A stretch of DNA of 64,000 nucleotides, from NCBI RefSeq assembly GCF_013607875.1, contig NZ_VDES01000002.1:1246297-1310296 (forward strand). The letters are read 5' to 3'. Shown here piece after piece: positions 31,485 to 42,050 of the stretch (position 1 is the stretch's first letter; each line of letters starts with the position of its first letter). The notes beneath the pieces were generated by a model. That model had not been told where the DNA came from and searched no databases. It saw only the letters and a list, made by a program, of their open reading frames with translations. The stretch is from Blastomonas ursincola. Lineage in GTDB: Bacteria > Pseudomonadota > Alphaproteobacteria > Sphingomonadales > Sphingomonadaceae. The translations under genes and the position numbers were made by a program.

Positions 31485-31596
31485 TGTTCCTTGCTACAGC
31501 GCGAGGCTCTGCGGCCATGCACTGACATTTCCCGAGCCAGGGAACTCCAATGGCTGCCATCGCTTATCTGGGAGAGGACAGAGCATTGGAGCCCCG

Positions 31597-33885
31597 ATGG
31601 CGGAAGAACACGGCGATGACACGGATGCTGGAACGGCCAGCTATTCCGGACCTGCAGGTGGCTGGGGGTCGGTTCGTGGAATGGCCGAAACGGTGGTGCG
31701 GGAAAGACCCTCGCCTGGTGCGCTGGCCACGTTGCGGACGCAGAACAAGCCCGGCGGGTTCATGTGCACCAGCTGCGCATGGGGCAAACCCAAGCACCCG
31801 CACGCCTTCGAATTCTGCGAAAACGGTGCAAAGGCGACACTCTGGGAGCTGACCACGCATCGCTGCACGCCCGATTTCTTTGCCAGTCACAGCGTCACCG
31901 AATTGCGCGGATGGACCGACCATGCGCTCGAGAGCGTCGGGCGACTGACGCACCCGATGCGCTATGACGCTGCGACCGACCGTTATGTCGCCTGTGATTG
32001 GGACGAGGCCTTTGCCGAGATCGGGGTGCAGCTGAAGTCGATCGATCCGAAAAAGGCGGTGTTCTACGCGTCGGGCCGCGCCAGCTTGGAAACATCCTAT
32101 CTCTATGCGCTGTTCGCGCGGCTTTATGGCCATAACAATCTGCCCGACAGTTCGAACATGTGCCATGAGACCACATCGGTGACGCTGAAAAAGCTGATCG
32201 GCTCTCCGGTGGGCACCTGCACGCTCGACGATTTCGAACATTGCGATGCGCTGTTCTTCTTTGGTCAGAATACCGGGACCAACAGCCAGCGCTTTCTGCA
32301 TCCTTTGCAGAAGGCTGCGCAGCGCGGCTGCAGGATCGTCACGTTCAACCCGATCCGCGAAAAGGGTCTGCTCAGCTTCACCAATCCGCAAAGTCCCGCG
32401 CAGATGCTGACGGGCAGCGATACCGAGTTGAGCTGCCAGTATCTGCAGGTGCGCGCAGGCGGCGACATCGCGGCGATCATGGGGCTGTGCAAATATGTGT
32501 TCGAGCAGGACGCACTGCGCGGCGGGACGCTGATCGACCGGGCCTTTGTCGCCGAGCATTGCACCGGATTCGAGGCGTTCCGCGACCAGGCCGAGGCGAC
32601 GTCCTGGGAGGATATCGAGCGTGAATCGGGGCTCAGCCGCGCCGATCTGGAAAGGGCAGGCGAGGTCTATGTCTCGTCAGAACGCGTGATCGGCGTGTAC
32701 GGCATGGGCCTGACCCAGCATGTCCACGGCTTCGAGAATATCGCGATGCTGCTCAATCTGCTGCTGATGCGCGGAAATATCGGCAGGCCCGGCGCCGGGA
32801 TCTGCCCGGTGCGCGGTCATTCGAATGTCCAGGGCCAGCGTACCGTGGGAATCTCGGAGAAGCCCGAACTCGTGCCGCTCGACCGGCTGGCGGAGATGTT
32901 CGGCTTCGATCCGCCGCGTGATACCGGCATGACCACGGTGGAGGTCTGCGAAGCAGTGCTCGATGGCAGCGCCCAGGCTTTCGTCGGGCTCGGCGGCAAT
33001 TTCCTCCGCGCCGTCCCCGACCAGACCCGCGTCGAACAGCAATGGGAAAAGCTGCAGCTGACCGTGCAGATCGCAACCAAGCTCAACCGCAGCCATCTGT
33101 TCAACGGTCGCGTCTCGTTCCTGCTGCCGTGCCTGGGCCGCAGCGAAGAGGACAGCCAGGCGACCGGGCCGCAGACCGTCACGATCGAAGACAGCTTCAG
33201 CCATATTCATGGCTCGCTCGGCCACCGCACGCCCGCCAGCCCGCATCTCAAGTCAGAGCTCGCAATCGTGGCGGGCATGGCCAAGCACAGCCTGCCGCCC
33301 AATCCGAACGTCCGATGGGATGACTGGACCGGCAACTACAGCCTAGTGCGTGATCTCATCGCCCAGACCTATCCCGACGAGTTTCATGACATGAACGCGC
33401 GCATGTTCGAGCCGGGCGGTTTCTATCGCGGCAACAGTGCACGCGAGCGGGTGTGGAAGACCGATAGCGGCAAGGCGCAGTTCACCGCGCCCGAAATGCT
33501 CGCGGCGACCAACATCCCCGATGGTCATGGCCGGTACCGGCTGGTGACCTTGCGATCGAACGACCAGTTCAACACCACCATCTATGGCTATAGCGACCGG
33601 CTGCGCGGCATCGAAGGCAAGCGCGACGTCGTGCTGATGTCGCCCGCAGACATCGCCGCTGCCGGTCTGAAGCCCGGACAGCGCATCGCGTTGGTGGGCG
33701 ATGCCGATGATGGCATCGACCGCCGGATCGGCGGGCTGGAAGTCGTTGCCTTCGACCTGCCGTCGGGCACGATTGCCGGCTATTATCCCGAACTCAATCC
33801 GCTGATCGCGCTTTCGCACCATGACCAGGAATCGAAGACGCCAGCCAGCAAGGCGGTCCCCGTACGCATCCTCGCGCAGGCCTGA
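31597..33885 (+). CDS. FdhF/YdeP-type molybdopterin oxidoreductase
   Basis: This is 762 residues, with GGAG 5 bases before the ATG. The N-terminal Cys set (Cys57, Cys60, Cys74; MCTSC...FEFC) should carry an Fe-S cluster. Central molybdopterin-binding regions (SNMCHETTSVTLKK; FFFGQNTGTNSQRF; MRGNIGRPGAGICPVRGHSNVQG) and a C-terminal MopB_CT domain (NQFNTTIYGYSDRLRG) follow. It resembles the YdeP group, linked to acid tolerance in E. coli; the true substrate is unknown. FdhD, needed to activate such enzymes, is encoded 700 bp away on the other strand. No Tat signal is seen, so it is cytoplasmic. Confidence 0.9.
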   Translation: MAEEHGDDTDAGTASYSGPAGGWGSVRGMAETVVRERPSPGALATLRTQNKPGGFMCTSCAWGKPKHPHAFEFCENGAKATLWELTTHRCTPDFFASHSVTELRGWTDHALESVGRLTHPMRYDAATDRYVACDWDEAFAEIGVQLKSIDPKKAVFYASGRASLETSYLYALFARLYGHNNLPDSSNMCHETTSVTLKKLIGSPVGTCTLDDFEHCDALFFFGQNTGTNSQRFLHPLQKAAQRGCRIVTFNPIREKGLLSFTNPQSPAQMLTGSDTELSCQYLQVRAGGDIAAIMGLCKYVFEQDALRGGTLIDRAFVAEHCTGFEAFRDQAEATSWEDIERESGLSRADLERAGEVYVSSERVIGVYGMGLTQHVHGFENIAMLLNLLLMRGNIGRPGAGICPVRGHSNVQGQRTVGISEKPELVPLDRLAEMFGFDPPRDTGMTTVEVCEAVLDGSAQAFVGLGGNFLRAVPDQTRVEQQWEKLQLTVQIATKLNRSHLFNGRVSFLLPCLGRSEEDSQATGPQTVTIEDSFSHIHGSLGHRTPASPHLKSELAIVAGMAKHSLPPNPNVRWDDWTGNYSLVRDLIAQTYPDEFHDMNARMFEPGGFYRGNSARERVWKTDSGKAQFTAPEMLAATNIPDGHGRYRLVTLRSNDQFNTTIYGYSDRLRGIEGKRDVVLMSPADIAAAGLKPGQRIALVGDADDGIDRRIGGLEVVAFDLPSGTIAGYYPELNPLIALSHHDQESKTPASKAVPVRILAQA

Positions 33886-33916
33886 ACGAGGGGGTCCAAA
33901 GGCGGGATGGGGGCGT

Positions 33917-34528
33917 TCAGCGCGCCTCGGCAGGGACCAGGACGAGCGTGTCCTTCTCAACCCGCCAGGATGCGAGTTGCGACAGGAAGTTCATCCCCAG
34001 CACGCTGGTTCCGCCGAACGCGGGGGATATGACGACCTTGAGGTTGCGCGCCTCGATGCCCTCGATCTGCAGCCGCTCGACCGTTCCGGTGTCAGCCCGC
34101 ACCACCCCGTTGGCGGTCCGCAGCATCACCGGCGCGATGGCCAGTTCTTTGCCGACGCCCGCCTGCCGCGCCGTCTCTGCCGACAGCGCGGTGATCGTGG
34201 CCCCGCTGTCGATCATCATGCGCTGCTCGGTGCCGTTGATCGTCACGCGCGCCCAGAAATGTCCGTCGGATGCCAGCCTGATCCGTACCTCGTCACCGAC
34301 GACCTGCTGTGTGCTCAGCCCCAGACGCTCGGTCCAGCGCGACAAGGTCGGGTCATAAGGTGCCTGTTGCAGCAGCACGAAGACCATGAACGCCAGGATT
34401 GCGACCGAAAACAGGCTGCGGATGATGCGCCCCAGGAACGGGATGTTGAACAGCACGACCAGCGCCAGCGCTGCTCCGACTGCATAGAGTGCGAGCTGCT
34501 GCCATTCGGGAATGGTGGAAACGGACAT
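33917..34528 (-). CDS. Membrane-anchored retropepsin-like aspartic protease
   Basis: This is 203 residues with two N-terminal membrane helices (~12-30 and ~35-53). A single retropepsin (clan AA) domain follows, with the catalytic Asp107 in MMIDSGAT and a late SVLGMNFLSQL motif (flap/psi-loop region). Proteins of this TIGR02281 type act as dimers in the periplasm; substrates are mostly unknown. It is convergent with the molybdoenzyme gene and 64 bp from fdhD on the same strand. Confidence 0.88.
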   Translation of the reverse strand: MSVSTIPEWQQLALYAVGAALALVVLFNIPFLGRIIRSLFSVAILAFMVFVLLQQAPYDPTLSRWTERLGLSTQQVVGDEVRIRLASDGHFWARVTINGTEQRMMIDSGATITALSAETARQAGVGKELAIAPVMLRTANGVVRADTGTVERLQIEGIEARNLKVVISPAFGGTSVLGMNFLSQLASWRVEKDTLVLVPAEAR

Positions 34529-34592
34529 ATCCCGGTCCTACCCGCAGCCGTGCAATTCGATCCCTGTTTGCGCGTGTCCCCAGCGCCCGCGC

Positions 34593-35408
34593 TCAGGCAA
34601 TCAACTTATGCGGGTCGTTCGCTATCAGCATCGTGTCGTGGCGCGCCAGCACGCCGAGCGCGAGTCCGGCTTCGCGCGCGCGGTCGATCGCCAGGCTGGT
34701 CGGCGCGCTGATCGTGATCAGCAAAGGAAAGCCTGCCCGAACGCATTTCTCGACCAGTTCCTGGCTGCACCGGGCTGAGAGAACGACAAAGCCCGTCGCG
34801 GGCGAAACACCCGACCGGGCGAGCGTTCCGACCAGCTTGTCGAGCGCGTTGTGCCGTCCGACATCCTCGCGGACCGCCAGTATCTCGCCCGTGGGCGCAC
34901 AAAAGGCTGCGGCATGGGTGGCTCCCGTCGCCTGGCCAAGCAGCTGGCGATCGCTGAGCGCCTTCAGCGCGTGGGCTATCGCTTCGCGTGCAACCTCGAT
35001 ACGCGCGATGACCTTTGGCAGCGGTGCAAGGGCAGCTGCAATGCTGTCGATACCGCAGATGCCGCACCCGCTTTCCGAAACGCGGCTGCGCGCACGTTCC
35101 AGGATCCGCGGCAGCGAACGCGGCGGCAGATTGAGCCTCGCGACCCATCCGCCCTCCACAGGCACGACCTGCGGCTCGGACAGTTCGTCGGCATGCGCGA
35201 GCCCTTCGCTGAGCGTGAAGCCCGTGACGAAGTCTGCGAGATCGGTCGGCGTGCCCATCATCACCGCATAGCCGATGCCGTTATATTCGATCGCGATTGG
35301 CGCTTCGACCGGTACGCTGCGGTCGACGCGGTCTGCGGGCGTGTCATCGTAACCGACCCGATCGAGCGAGATGCTGCGCAGGGCAGGCGATGCAATGGAT
35401 GTCGTCAT
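34593..35408 (-). CDS. fdhD: FdhD, sulfurtransferase for formate dehydrogenase-type enzymes
   Basis: This is 271 residues from ATG 35408, with GAAGGA 8 bases upstream; a longer frame upstream lacks support. FdhD passes sulfur from IscS to the molybdenum cofactor. The catalytic Cys pair is in SGCGICGID, and AVREDVGRHNALDKLVG and RCSQELVEKC are typical. It almost certainly serves the FdhF/YdeP-type enzyme at 31597-33885. Confidence 0.93.
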   Translation of the reverse strand: MTTSIASPALRSISLDRVGYDDTPADRVDRSVPVEAPIAIEYNGIGYAVMMGTPTDLADFVTGFTLSEGLAHADELSEPQVVPVEGGWVARLNLPPRSLPRILERARSRVSESGCGICGIDSIAAALAPLPKVIARIEVAREAIAHALKALSDRQLLGQATGATHAAAFCAPTGEILAVREDVGRHNALDKLVGTLARSGVSPATGFVVLSARCSQELVEKCVRAGFPLLITISAPTSLAIDRAREAGLALGVLARHDTMLIANDPHKLIA

Positions 35409-35634
35409 GCATCTGTCCTTCGGGTCCCGGCATCGCAAGGCAAGGAATTTCGTCTGGCCGATTGCAATACCGTTCAAAGGGAGATGCGATCCCTGACGGG
35501 TCAGCCTGCAGGTGATGGAGCGCCTCGGCCGCTTGAGCCCATCATTCTAACCCATGTGCGTGAACCAATTGGCTGGATGGCGCGTAATGCGGCGGGGGAC
35601 GTTCAGCCAGGCGCCCTGGAAACCAGGATTTTCG

Positions 35635-37806
35635 ATGTCTTTGCGCCTTCGTTCGGTCTGTTGCGTTGTTTTGCCCGCCTTATGTGCCAGCCCTGCCGCC
35701 CAGGCCATGCAGCCGGCGGATCAGAGTATCCCTGCGCAACCGGCTCCAAATTCCGCTGAGCCTGCGATCATCGACGACGAGGAGTTCGATGCCACCATCC
35801 CTGCGATCGATCCGGATGCCCCGCTGGGCACGGTCGAGGATTGGGATGCCGAACAGACTGAACTTGAAGCGCAGGCGCGGCCCGCGCGCGATCCGTCACT
35901 GTCCAACGATCCGATGCTTCCGCGCCTGCCAGACGAACCCGAGATCGACGCCCCGCTGGGCCCGATCGAGAGCTTCGACGTCGAGCCCTTCGACGAGAGC
36001 CGGTATACCGAGGCGGACGACAGCGTGTCGAAGATGGTGCGCTACAGCTATCGTATCGAAGGGCTCGATTTGCTTGGGGCAGCGGCTGCGGGTTCCGATC
36101 CCAGCCCCGATGGCGCGGGCGCGATCCGGTCCAGGTTCGAGGGGCTTTCGGCGCTCGACGACGGCGATGGCAAGGCGAGCAATGGCGCGATGGTCTCCGC
36201 CCGAATGCTGGAGGACCAGCAGCTTCTTGCCGACCTGCTGATCGGCGAATGCTTCCACGACGCCACGGTCAACGGCGCGATCGAGTTTCCGGAAGCCGGA
36301 ACCGGGCCGCTGGTGGTCGTGCTGACCGCTTCGCCGGGACCCTGCTACCGGTTTGGCTCAATTACCTTCGACGCTCCGCCGGTCGAGCCCGAGGACCTTA
36401 TCTCGCGCAATTTCGTGCCCAAGCCGGGCCAGCCGATCGATGCCGAGCGGGTGCTCGCGGCCGAGGCGAACATTGCCGTGGCGCTGCCCCAGTCGGGCTA
36501 TCCCTTTGCGCAGGTCGGCCAGCGCGACGTGCTTCTCGATCCCGAAACCGAGACCGGCGATTACACGCTTCCCGTGACGCCGGGGCCGCGCAGCAGCTTC
36601 GGCGACATTCTCACGCGCGGGTCGACCGTGTTCGATTCCGACCACATCACGAAGCTAGCGCGCTTCAAGAAGGGCGAGCTTTACGACAGCCGGCTGGTCG
36701 ACGATCTGCGCAAGGCACTGGTTGCGACCGGGCTTTACTCCACGGTAGCGGTGCAACCGCAGCCGACGGGCGTCGAGGCGCCCGGCGGCACGCAATATGC
36801 AGATCTCGCGGTGGATCAGGAAGCAGGCCCGGCGCGGACGCTGGCGGCTAATGCCGGTTACGGCACCGGTCAGGGCATCCGCGCGCAGGGTAGCTGGACG
36901 CACCGCAACCTGTTCCCGCCCGAAGGCGCGCTGATCGTCAGCGCCACCGGGGGCACGCAGGAACAGGGGGCGTCGGTCACCTTCCGCCGATCCAATGCGG
37001 GCCGCCGTGACCGCGCGGTCGAATTGAGTCTGTCCGCGCTGCGCAGCGACTTTGCCGCCTATGAGGCCTTTACCGGTCGCCTCGCGGGGCGTGTCTCCTA
37101 TTACAGCACCCCCATCTGGCAGAAGCCGATCACCTACAGCTATGGCTTTGAACTGCTCGGCACCAACGAGCAGGATTTCAATTTCACCACCGGCCAGCGC
37201 GACCGCCGGACCTATTATGTCGCAGCATTGCCCGGGCAGATCACCTGGGACCGATCGAATGACCTGCTAGACCCGACCAGCGGCTTCCGCCTGTCGGCCC
37301 AGATCTCGCCCGAGGCATCGCTCGGCAGCGGCACGCAATTCTATGGGCGCGGGCTGTTCGAGGCGACCGGCTATTATCCGGTCGGCGACAATATCGTCAT
37401 CGCCGGGCGCGCGCGCGTGGGTTCGATCTATGGCGCGGATCGCGCGGACATAGCCCCGTCGCGGCGCTTCTATGCTGGCGGAGGCGGCTCGGTGCGCGGC
37501 TTCGGCTATCAGGAGCTGGGGCCCAAGGACCCCGACAACCGGCCCATCGGCGGACGCAGCCTGGTCGAGGCGGCGGCGGAAGTGCGCTATCGCTTCGGCA
37601 ATTACGGGATCGTCGGTTTTATCGATGCAGGTCAGGTGTCGACCCGCTCGACGCCCGGCTTTGACGACCTGCGCTATGGCGTCGGCATAGGCGGGCGCTT
37701 CTATACCAATTTCGGCCCAATGCGGCTCGATGTCGCCACGCCGCTGGGCCGCCGCCCCGGAGAATCTCGCGTCGCGATCTATATCTCGATCGGGCAGGCG
37801 TTCTGA
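35635..37806 (+). CDS. tamA: TamA-like Omp85 outer-membrane assembly protein
   Basis: This is 723 residues from ATG 35635, with AGGA 7 bases upstream, then a signal peptide. Before the POTRA domains (~190-410) there is a long acidic extension (~45-130) with the duplicated motif DAPLGTVE / DAPLGPIE. The C-terminal beta-barrel (~430-723) shows VRGFGYQELGP (the Omp85 VRGY/F signature) and ends in IGQAF, an aromatic OMP terminus. It inserts autotransporters and other proteins with TamB, whose ATG overlaps its stop (TGATG). An autotransporter at 54809-58033 is a possible client. Confidence 0.93.
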   Translation: MSLRLRSVCCVVLPALCASPAAQAMQPADQSIPAQPAPNSAEPAIIDDEEFDATIPAIDPDAPLGTVEDWDAEQTELEAQARPARDPSLSNDPMLPRLPDEPEIDAPLGPIESFDVEPFDESRYTEADDSVSKMVRYSYRIEGLDLLGAAAAGSDPSPDGAGAIRSRFEGLSALDDGDGKASNGAMVSARMLEDQQLLADLLIGECFHDATVNGAIEFPEAGTGPLVVVLTASPGPCYRFGSITFDAPPVEPEDLISRNFVPKPGQPIDAERVLAAEANIAVALPQSGYPFAQVGQRDVLLDPETETGDYTLPVTPGPRSSFGDILTRGSTVFDSDHITKLARFKKGELYDSRLVDDLRKALVATGLYSTVAVQPQPTGVEAPGGTQYADLAVDQEAGPARTLAANAGYGTGQGIRAQGSWTHRNLFPPEGALIVSATGGTQEQGASVTFRRSNAGRRDRAVELSLSALRSDFAAYEAFTGRLAGRVSYYSTPIWQKPITYSYGFELLGTNEQDFNFTTGQRDRRTYYVAALPGQITWDRSNDLLDPTSGFRLSAQISPEASLGSGTQFYGRGLFEATGYYPVGDNIVIAGRARVGSIYGADRADIAPSRRFYAGGGGSVRGFGYQELGPKDPDNRPIGGRSLVEAAAEVRYRFGNYGIVGFIDAGQVSTRSTPGFDDLRYGVGIGGRFYTNFGPMRLDVATPLGRRPGESRVAIYISIGQAF

Positions 37807-40800
37807 TGGCCGAAACCGAGGACAGCGTCGCCATCCCCGTCCAGGAGCAGGCCGTGGCGCGCCCGGCGCACGCATCCTGGCTGCGCCGGATCGCCATCGG
37901 CCTTGCGGTGCTGCTCGGCACGATCCTCGCGCTGCTCGCCATCGCCTATGTCTGGCTGGACAGCAGCAGCGGCAAGCGCTTCGTCGCCAAGCAGATCGAG
38001 GGCATGGAGTTCGAAAACGGGATGAGCATCGGCATCGGCGCGATCGAAGGGTCGCTCTATGGCGAAATGCGCATTCGTGACCTGACCCTGCGCGATCCAA
38101 AGGGCGTGTTCGCATCCTCACCATTGGTCGAGCTCGACTGGCGGCCGTTTGCCTTTATCGGAAGCCATGTCGATATCCGCTCGCTGATCGTGCCGCAGAT
38201 GCGCCTGCGGCGACTGCCCACGTTCAACGAAACCCCACCGACCAACGAGCCGTTGCTGCCCGATCTCGACATCGATATCGCCAATCTGCAGCTTCGCCGG
38301 ATCGATATCGATGCGCCCGTCACCGGGCAGCGGCATCGTGCCTCGCTGACCGGCAAGGTGCATATCGCCGACCGGACCGCCGTGGTCAGCGCGCGCGCGG
38401 CCACCACCGCCGGCGCGGGATTTGCGGGCGGCGAAAGCGCGGTCATCGATCTGCGCGCGGTGCCCGAAACCAACACGCTCGACCTGACCTTCCGGCTCGA
38501 TGCGCCGGCGGAGGGCCTGATCGCCGGCCTGACCGGTATCGCCCAGCCGATGCGGGTCGATCTCAGCGGCAAGGGCGACTGGACAGCCTGGAATGGCGCG
38601 CTCAAGGGCACTCTCGGAGATCAGTCGCTCGGCAACATCGCGCTGACCGCGCGCAATGGCACCTTCGCTGCGCGCGGCACGATGCGTCCGGCCTTGCTGC
38701 TGAAGAGCCAGCCGGGCACGCTGCTGGCACCCGAGACCGCGATCGACATCACGAACACCGCGAACGAGCGCCGGTTCGATCTCGCCGCGCGGATCGGAAA
38801 CGAGAATTTCGCGCTGGACGCCAAGGGCCTGGTCGATCTGGGTGAAAGCCGGATGCGCGATCTGGCTATCGGCTTCCGCCTGCTGCAACCGGGCACCATT
38901 GCGGAAAACCTCAATGGCGCCGGGATCGTCGCCAATCTTACGCTCGACGGAGCCTTTGCTGCCCCCCGAATCGCCTATGAAGTCAACGCCGCACGGCTCG
39001 GTTTCAACGACATGGCGATCCTCGGATTGCGCGCCAGCGGCGCGGCCCGGCTCGATCGCGACGCCTGGATCATGCCGGTTAGCGCGCGTGCAAGCCGGAT
39101 CGCAGGGCTGAACGCTGCGGCGGGCGGGCTGCTCGAGAATGTGCGGCTCGACGGCGATCTCGCCTATTCGAACGCCCGGCTGATGTCGGACAATATGCGC
39201 ATCCGCTCGAGCCGGATTGATGCGACCGCCGTGCTCCTCGCCGATCTCAACACCGGGCTATACACCGGCGCGCTCAATGGCCGCGTCAACGGCTATCGGA
39301 TCGAGAGCGTCGGCGTCTTCAATGTCGCGACCGATATCGACCTCGAGACGACGGGCAATGGTGGATTCCGTCTCGCGGGCACCGTTCGCGCGCGCTCGAG
39401 CCAGATCTTCAACGATGGGCTGCGCGAGTTTCTCGGCGGCAATTCGCTGATCAACGCCAATGTCAGCTATGGCAGCGATGGCATCGGCCGCGTGACGCGT
39501 CTGACCGTCGCAGCGCCCGCATTCCGCCTGTCGCAGGGCAGCGGGTCCTATGGCGCGGATGGCCAAATCCGCTTCAATGCCAGTGGCAGCTCCAACCAAT
39601 ACGGGCCGCTCGCCGTCGCGGTGACCGGCACGGTAACCCGCCCCGTCGCGACCGTCAGGGCGGCACGGCCCGGCCTCGGCGTCGGCATGTCGAATGTCGT
39701 CGCGACCTTGCGCGGCAATGGCGAGAGCTATGTGGTCGAGGGATCGGGCGACACCGATTACGGTCCATTCACCGCAGATGTCGACATCTTCACGAACCGA
39801 GGCCCGCTCGAGATCGCGGTCAACCCAGGCACCCGCTTTGCCGATATCGGCATCACCGGGCGCGTGCGCCAGACGTCCGCCGGACCGTTTGCAGGCGAAT
39901 TGGCTGCCGATGGCGCAGGCGTCTCGGGCAATGTCAGCCTATCTGCCACTGGTGCCTATCAGCGCGCGGTGCTGGCGCTGACGGCGCGCGACGCGCGGCT
40001 GCCTGGGCCGGCAGGACTGGTTATCGGCCGCGCGATTGTCTCGGCCGACATGGTCCTGGCCGAGACCCCGCAGGTCGTCGCGGACATCCAGATCGCCGGT
40101 GCCCGGATGAACCAGCTGCAGATCGTCGCCGCGCGCGCCAAGGTGGACTATCGCGGCGGCCGGGGAAGCGCCCGGGTCATGGCCGAAGGGCGCAACGGCT
40201 TTCCGTTCCGCATCGCCGCCAACGCCGCCTTGCAGCCGGACCTCTGGCGGATCGCGCTCGATGGGCGCGCCAACGGCATCGATTTCAAGACCCGCAACCC
40301 CGCCCGTATCCTCCCGCAGAACGCGCAATATCGGCTCATGCCGACGACCATCGACCTGTCGCGCGGCACCATCCAGCTTGCCGGCAGCTACGGCGCGGGC
40401 ATGAATGTCGAGGCGCGGCTGAGCGATGTCGATCTCGCGCTGATCAACCCGATCATGCCCGGCCTGGGCCTGGGCGGAACCGCATCGGGCAGCCTCGATT
40501 TCGCTCAGGCGAGCGCGACCAGCTTCCCCTCGGCAGACGCACGCCTGCGCATCGAGGACTTCACTCGCACCAGCCTGGCATCGGTGTCGCAACCGGTGGA
40601 CATGAGCGTGGTCGGGCGCCTGCAGCCCGATGGCGGCTCGGCCAATGCGATCATCCGGCGGCGCGGTGCGATCATCGGGCGGATGCATGTCAGGCTCAAT
40701 CCGCTGCCACCGGGCGCCGGGAGCTGGACGACGCGGCTGCTCGCTGCCCCATTGAGCGGAGGCCTGCGCTATAATGGCCCTGCCGACACGCTCTTCTCGC

Positions 40801-42050
40801 TCGCGGCCTTGCCCGACCAGAGCCTGACCGGGCCGATCGGGGTGGCGGCCGATTTCACCGGACGTGTCCAGCAGCCGCAGCTGCGGGGTATCGTGCGGGC
40901 GAATAGCCTGACCTACGAGAACGAGCAATATGGCACGCGGCTGACCAACATGCGGCTGCGCGGCAGCTTCACCGGCGACCGGCTGCAGGTCGAGGAGCTG
41001 ACCGCGCGCGCCGGCGAGGGCACAATCCGCGGCGAAGGCTTTGTCTCGCTGAGTTCGGCCCAGGGCTTCCCGGTCCAGCTCGCGCTCGATCTCGACAAGG
41101 CGCGCCTCGCGCAGGGGAACGATCTCGCGGCAACCGCCACCGGCCAACTCCGCATCATCAACAGCGCCGCGCAGGGCGCGGTCATCTCGGGCACGATCAG
41201 CCTGCCCGAGACGCGCTATCGCATCGTCCGCCAGGGCTCGGCGCGGGTCGCGAAGCTCACCGGTGTTCGGCGCAAGCCGGCGCTCGGGCGCGCGCGGATC
41301 ACGGGCGATCCCGAACCGATCTCAGGCGTGCCCAGCAACTGGAAGCTCGATGTGAAGGTGGTCGCCGACAACCAGATCTATGTCTCGGGCATGGGACTCG
41401 ATTCCGAATGGGCGGCCGATATCCGGATCACCGGCACAACGGGCAATCCGCGCATTACGGGCGGGATCGACCTGGTGCGCGGCACTCTGGGCTTTGCCGG
41501 GCGTTCGTTCGACCTGGAAGAAGGCCGGCTGCGCTTCAACGGCGGCAGCGCGACCAACCCCGAGCTCAACCTCCGCGCGAGCGGCGAGGCGGGCGACGTG
41601 ACGGTGAACATCGTCGTGTCAGGTACCGGAGAGAACCCGGACATCGCCTTCTCGTCGACGCCATCGCTGCCGCAGGACGAGGTGATGGCGCGCATCCTGT
41701 TCGGCAACTCGATCGGCGAGCTCACCCCGATCCAGGCGGTGCAGCTGGCGGCCTCGCTCAACAGCCTGCGCGGGGGCAGCGGCGGGCTCAATCCGTTGGG
41801 CGTGCTGCAATCGGCGTCGGGCGTGGACCGGCTGCGGATCCTGGGCGCGGATGAGGAGACGGGACGCGGCACGTCGCTCGCCGTCGGCCAGTATATCTCG
41901 AACGACGTCTATGTCGAAATCATCACCGACACGCGCGGCTTTACCGCGACGCAGATCGAGATCAGCCTGAGCAAGGCCTTGTCGGTGCTTAGCCAAGTCG
42001 GCAGTTTCGGCGGGTCGAACGTCAATGTGCAGTATCGGAAGGACTATTGA
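37806..42050 (+). CDS. tamB: TamB-like translocation and assembly module protein
   Basis: This is 1414 residues with one N-terminal membrane helix (~30-52, IAIGLAVLLGTILALLAIAYVWL). A long periplasmic beta-rich taco-fold body follows, ending in the TamB/DUF490 C-terminal domain (~1050-1414; ITGTTGNPRITGGIDLVRGTLGFAGRSFDLEEGRLRF and MARILFGNSIGELTPIQAVQLAASL). It bridges inner and outer membranes and works with TamA in protein insertion and lipid transport. Length and domain order are normal for the family. Confidence 0.95.
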   Translation: MAETEDSVAIPVQEQAVARPAHASWLRRIAIGLAVLLGTILALLAIAYVWLDSSSGKRFVAKQIEGMEFENGMSIGIGAIEGSLYGEMRIRDLTLRDPKGVFASSPLVELDWRPFAFIGSHVDIRSLIVPQMRLRRLPTFNETPPTNEPLLPDLDIDIANLQLRRIDIDAPVTGQRHRASLTGKVHIADRTAVVSARAATTAGAGFAGGESAVIDLRAVPETNTLDLTFRLDAPAEGLIAGLTGIAQPMRVDLSGKGDWTAWNGALKGTLGDQSLGNIALTARNGTFAARGTMRPALLLKSQPGTLLAPETAIDITNTANERRFDLAARIGNENFALDAKGLVDLGESRMRDLAIGFRLLQPGTIAENLNGAGIVANLTLDGAFAAPRIAYEVNAARLGFNDMAILGLRASGAARLDRDAWIMPVSARASRIAGLNAAAGGLLENVRLDGDLAYSNARLMSDNMRIRSSRIDATAVLLADLNTGLYTGALNGRVNGYRIESVGVFNVATDIDLETTGNGGFRLAGTVRARSSQIFNDGLREFLGGNSLINANVSYGSDGIGRVTRLTVAAPAFRLSQGSGSYGADGQIRFNASGSSNQYGPLAVAVTGTVTRPVATVRAARPGLGVGMSNVVATLRGNGESYVVEGSGDTDYGPFTADVDIFTNRGPLEIAVNPGTRFADIGITGRVRQTSAGPFAGELAADGAGVSGNVSLSATGAYQRAVLALTARDARLPGPAGLVIGRAIVSADMVLAETPQVVADIQIAGARMNQLQIVAARAKVDYRGGRGSARVMAEGRNGFPFRIAANAALQPDLWRIALDGRANGIDFKTRNPARILPQNAQYRLMPTTIDLSRGTIQLAGSYGAGMNVEARLSDVDLALINPIMPGLGLGGTASGSLDFAQASATSFPSADARLRIEDFTRTSLASVSQPVDMSVVGRLQPDGGSANAIIRRRGAIIGRMHVRLNPLPPGAGSWTTRLLAAPLSGGLRYNGPADTLFSLAALPDQSLTGPIGVAADFTGRVQQPQLRGIVRANSLTYENEQYGTRLTNMRLRGSFTGDRLQVEELTARAGEGTIRGEGFVSLSSAQGFPVQLALDLDKARLAQGNDLAATATGQLRIINSAAQGAVISGTISLPETRYRIVRQGSARVAKLTGVRRKPALGRARITGDPEPISGVPSNWKLDVKVVADNQIYVSGMGLDSEWAADIRITGTTGNPRITGGIDLVRGTLGFAGRSFDLEEGRLRFNGGSATNPELNLRASGEAGDVTVNIVVSGTGENPDIAFSSTPSLPQDEVMARILFGNSIGELTPIQAVQLAASLNSLRGGSGGLNPLGVLQSASGVDRLRILGADEETGRGTSLAVGQYISNDVYVEIITDTRGFTATQIEISLSKALSVLSQVGSFGGSNVNVQYRKDY

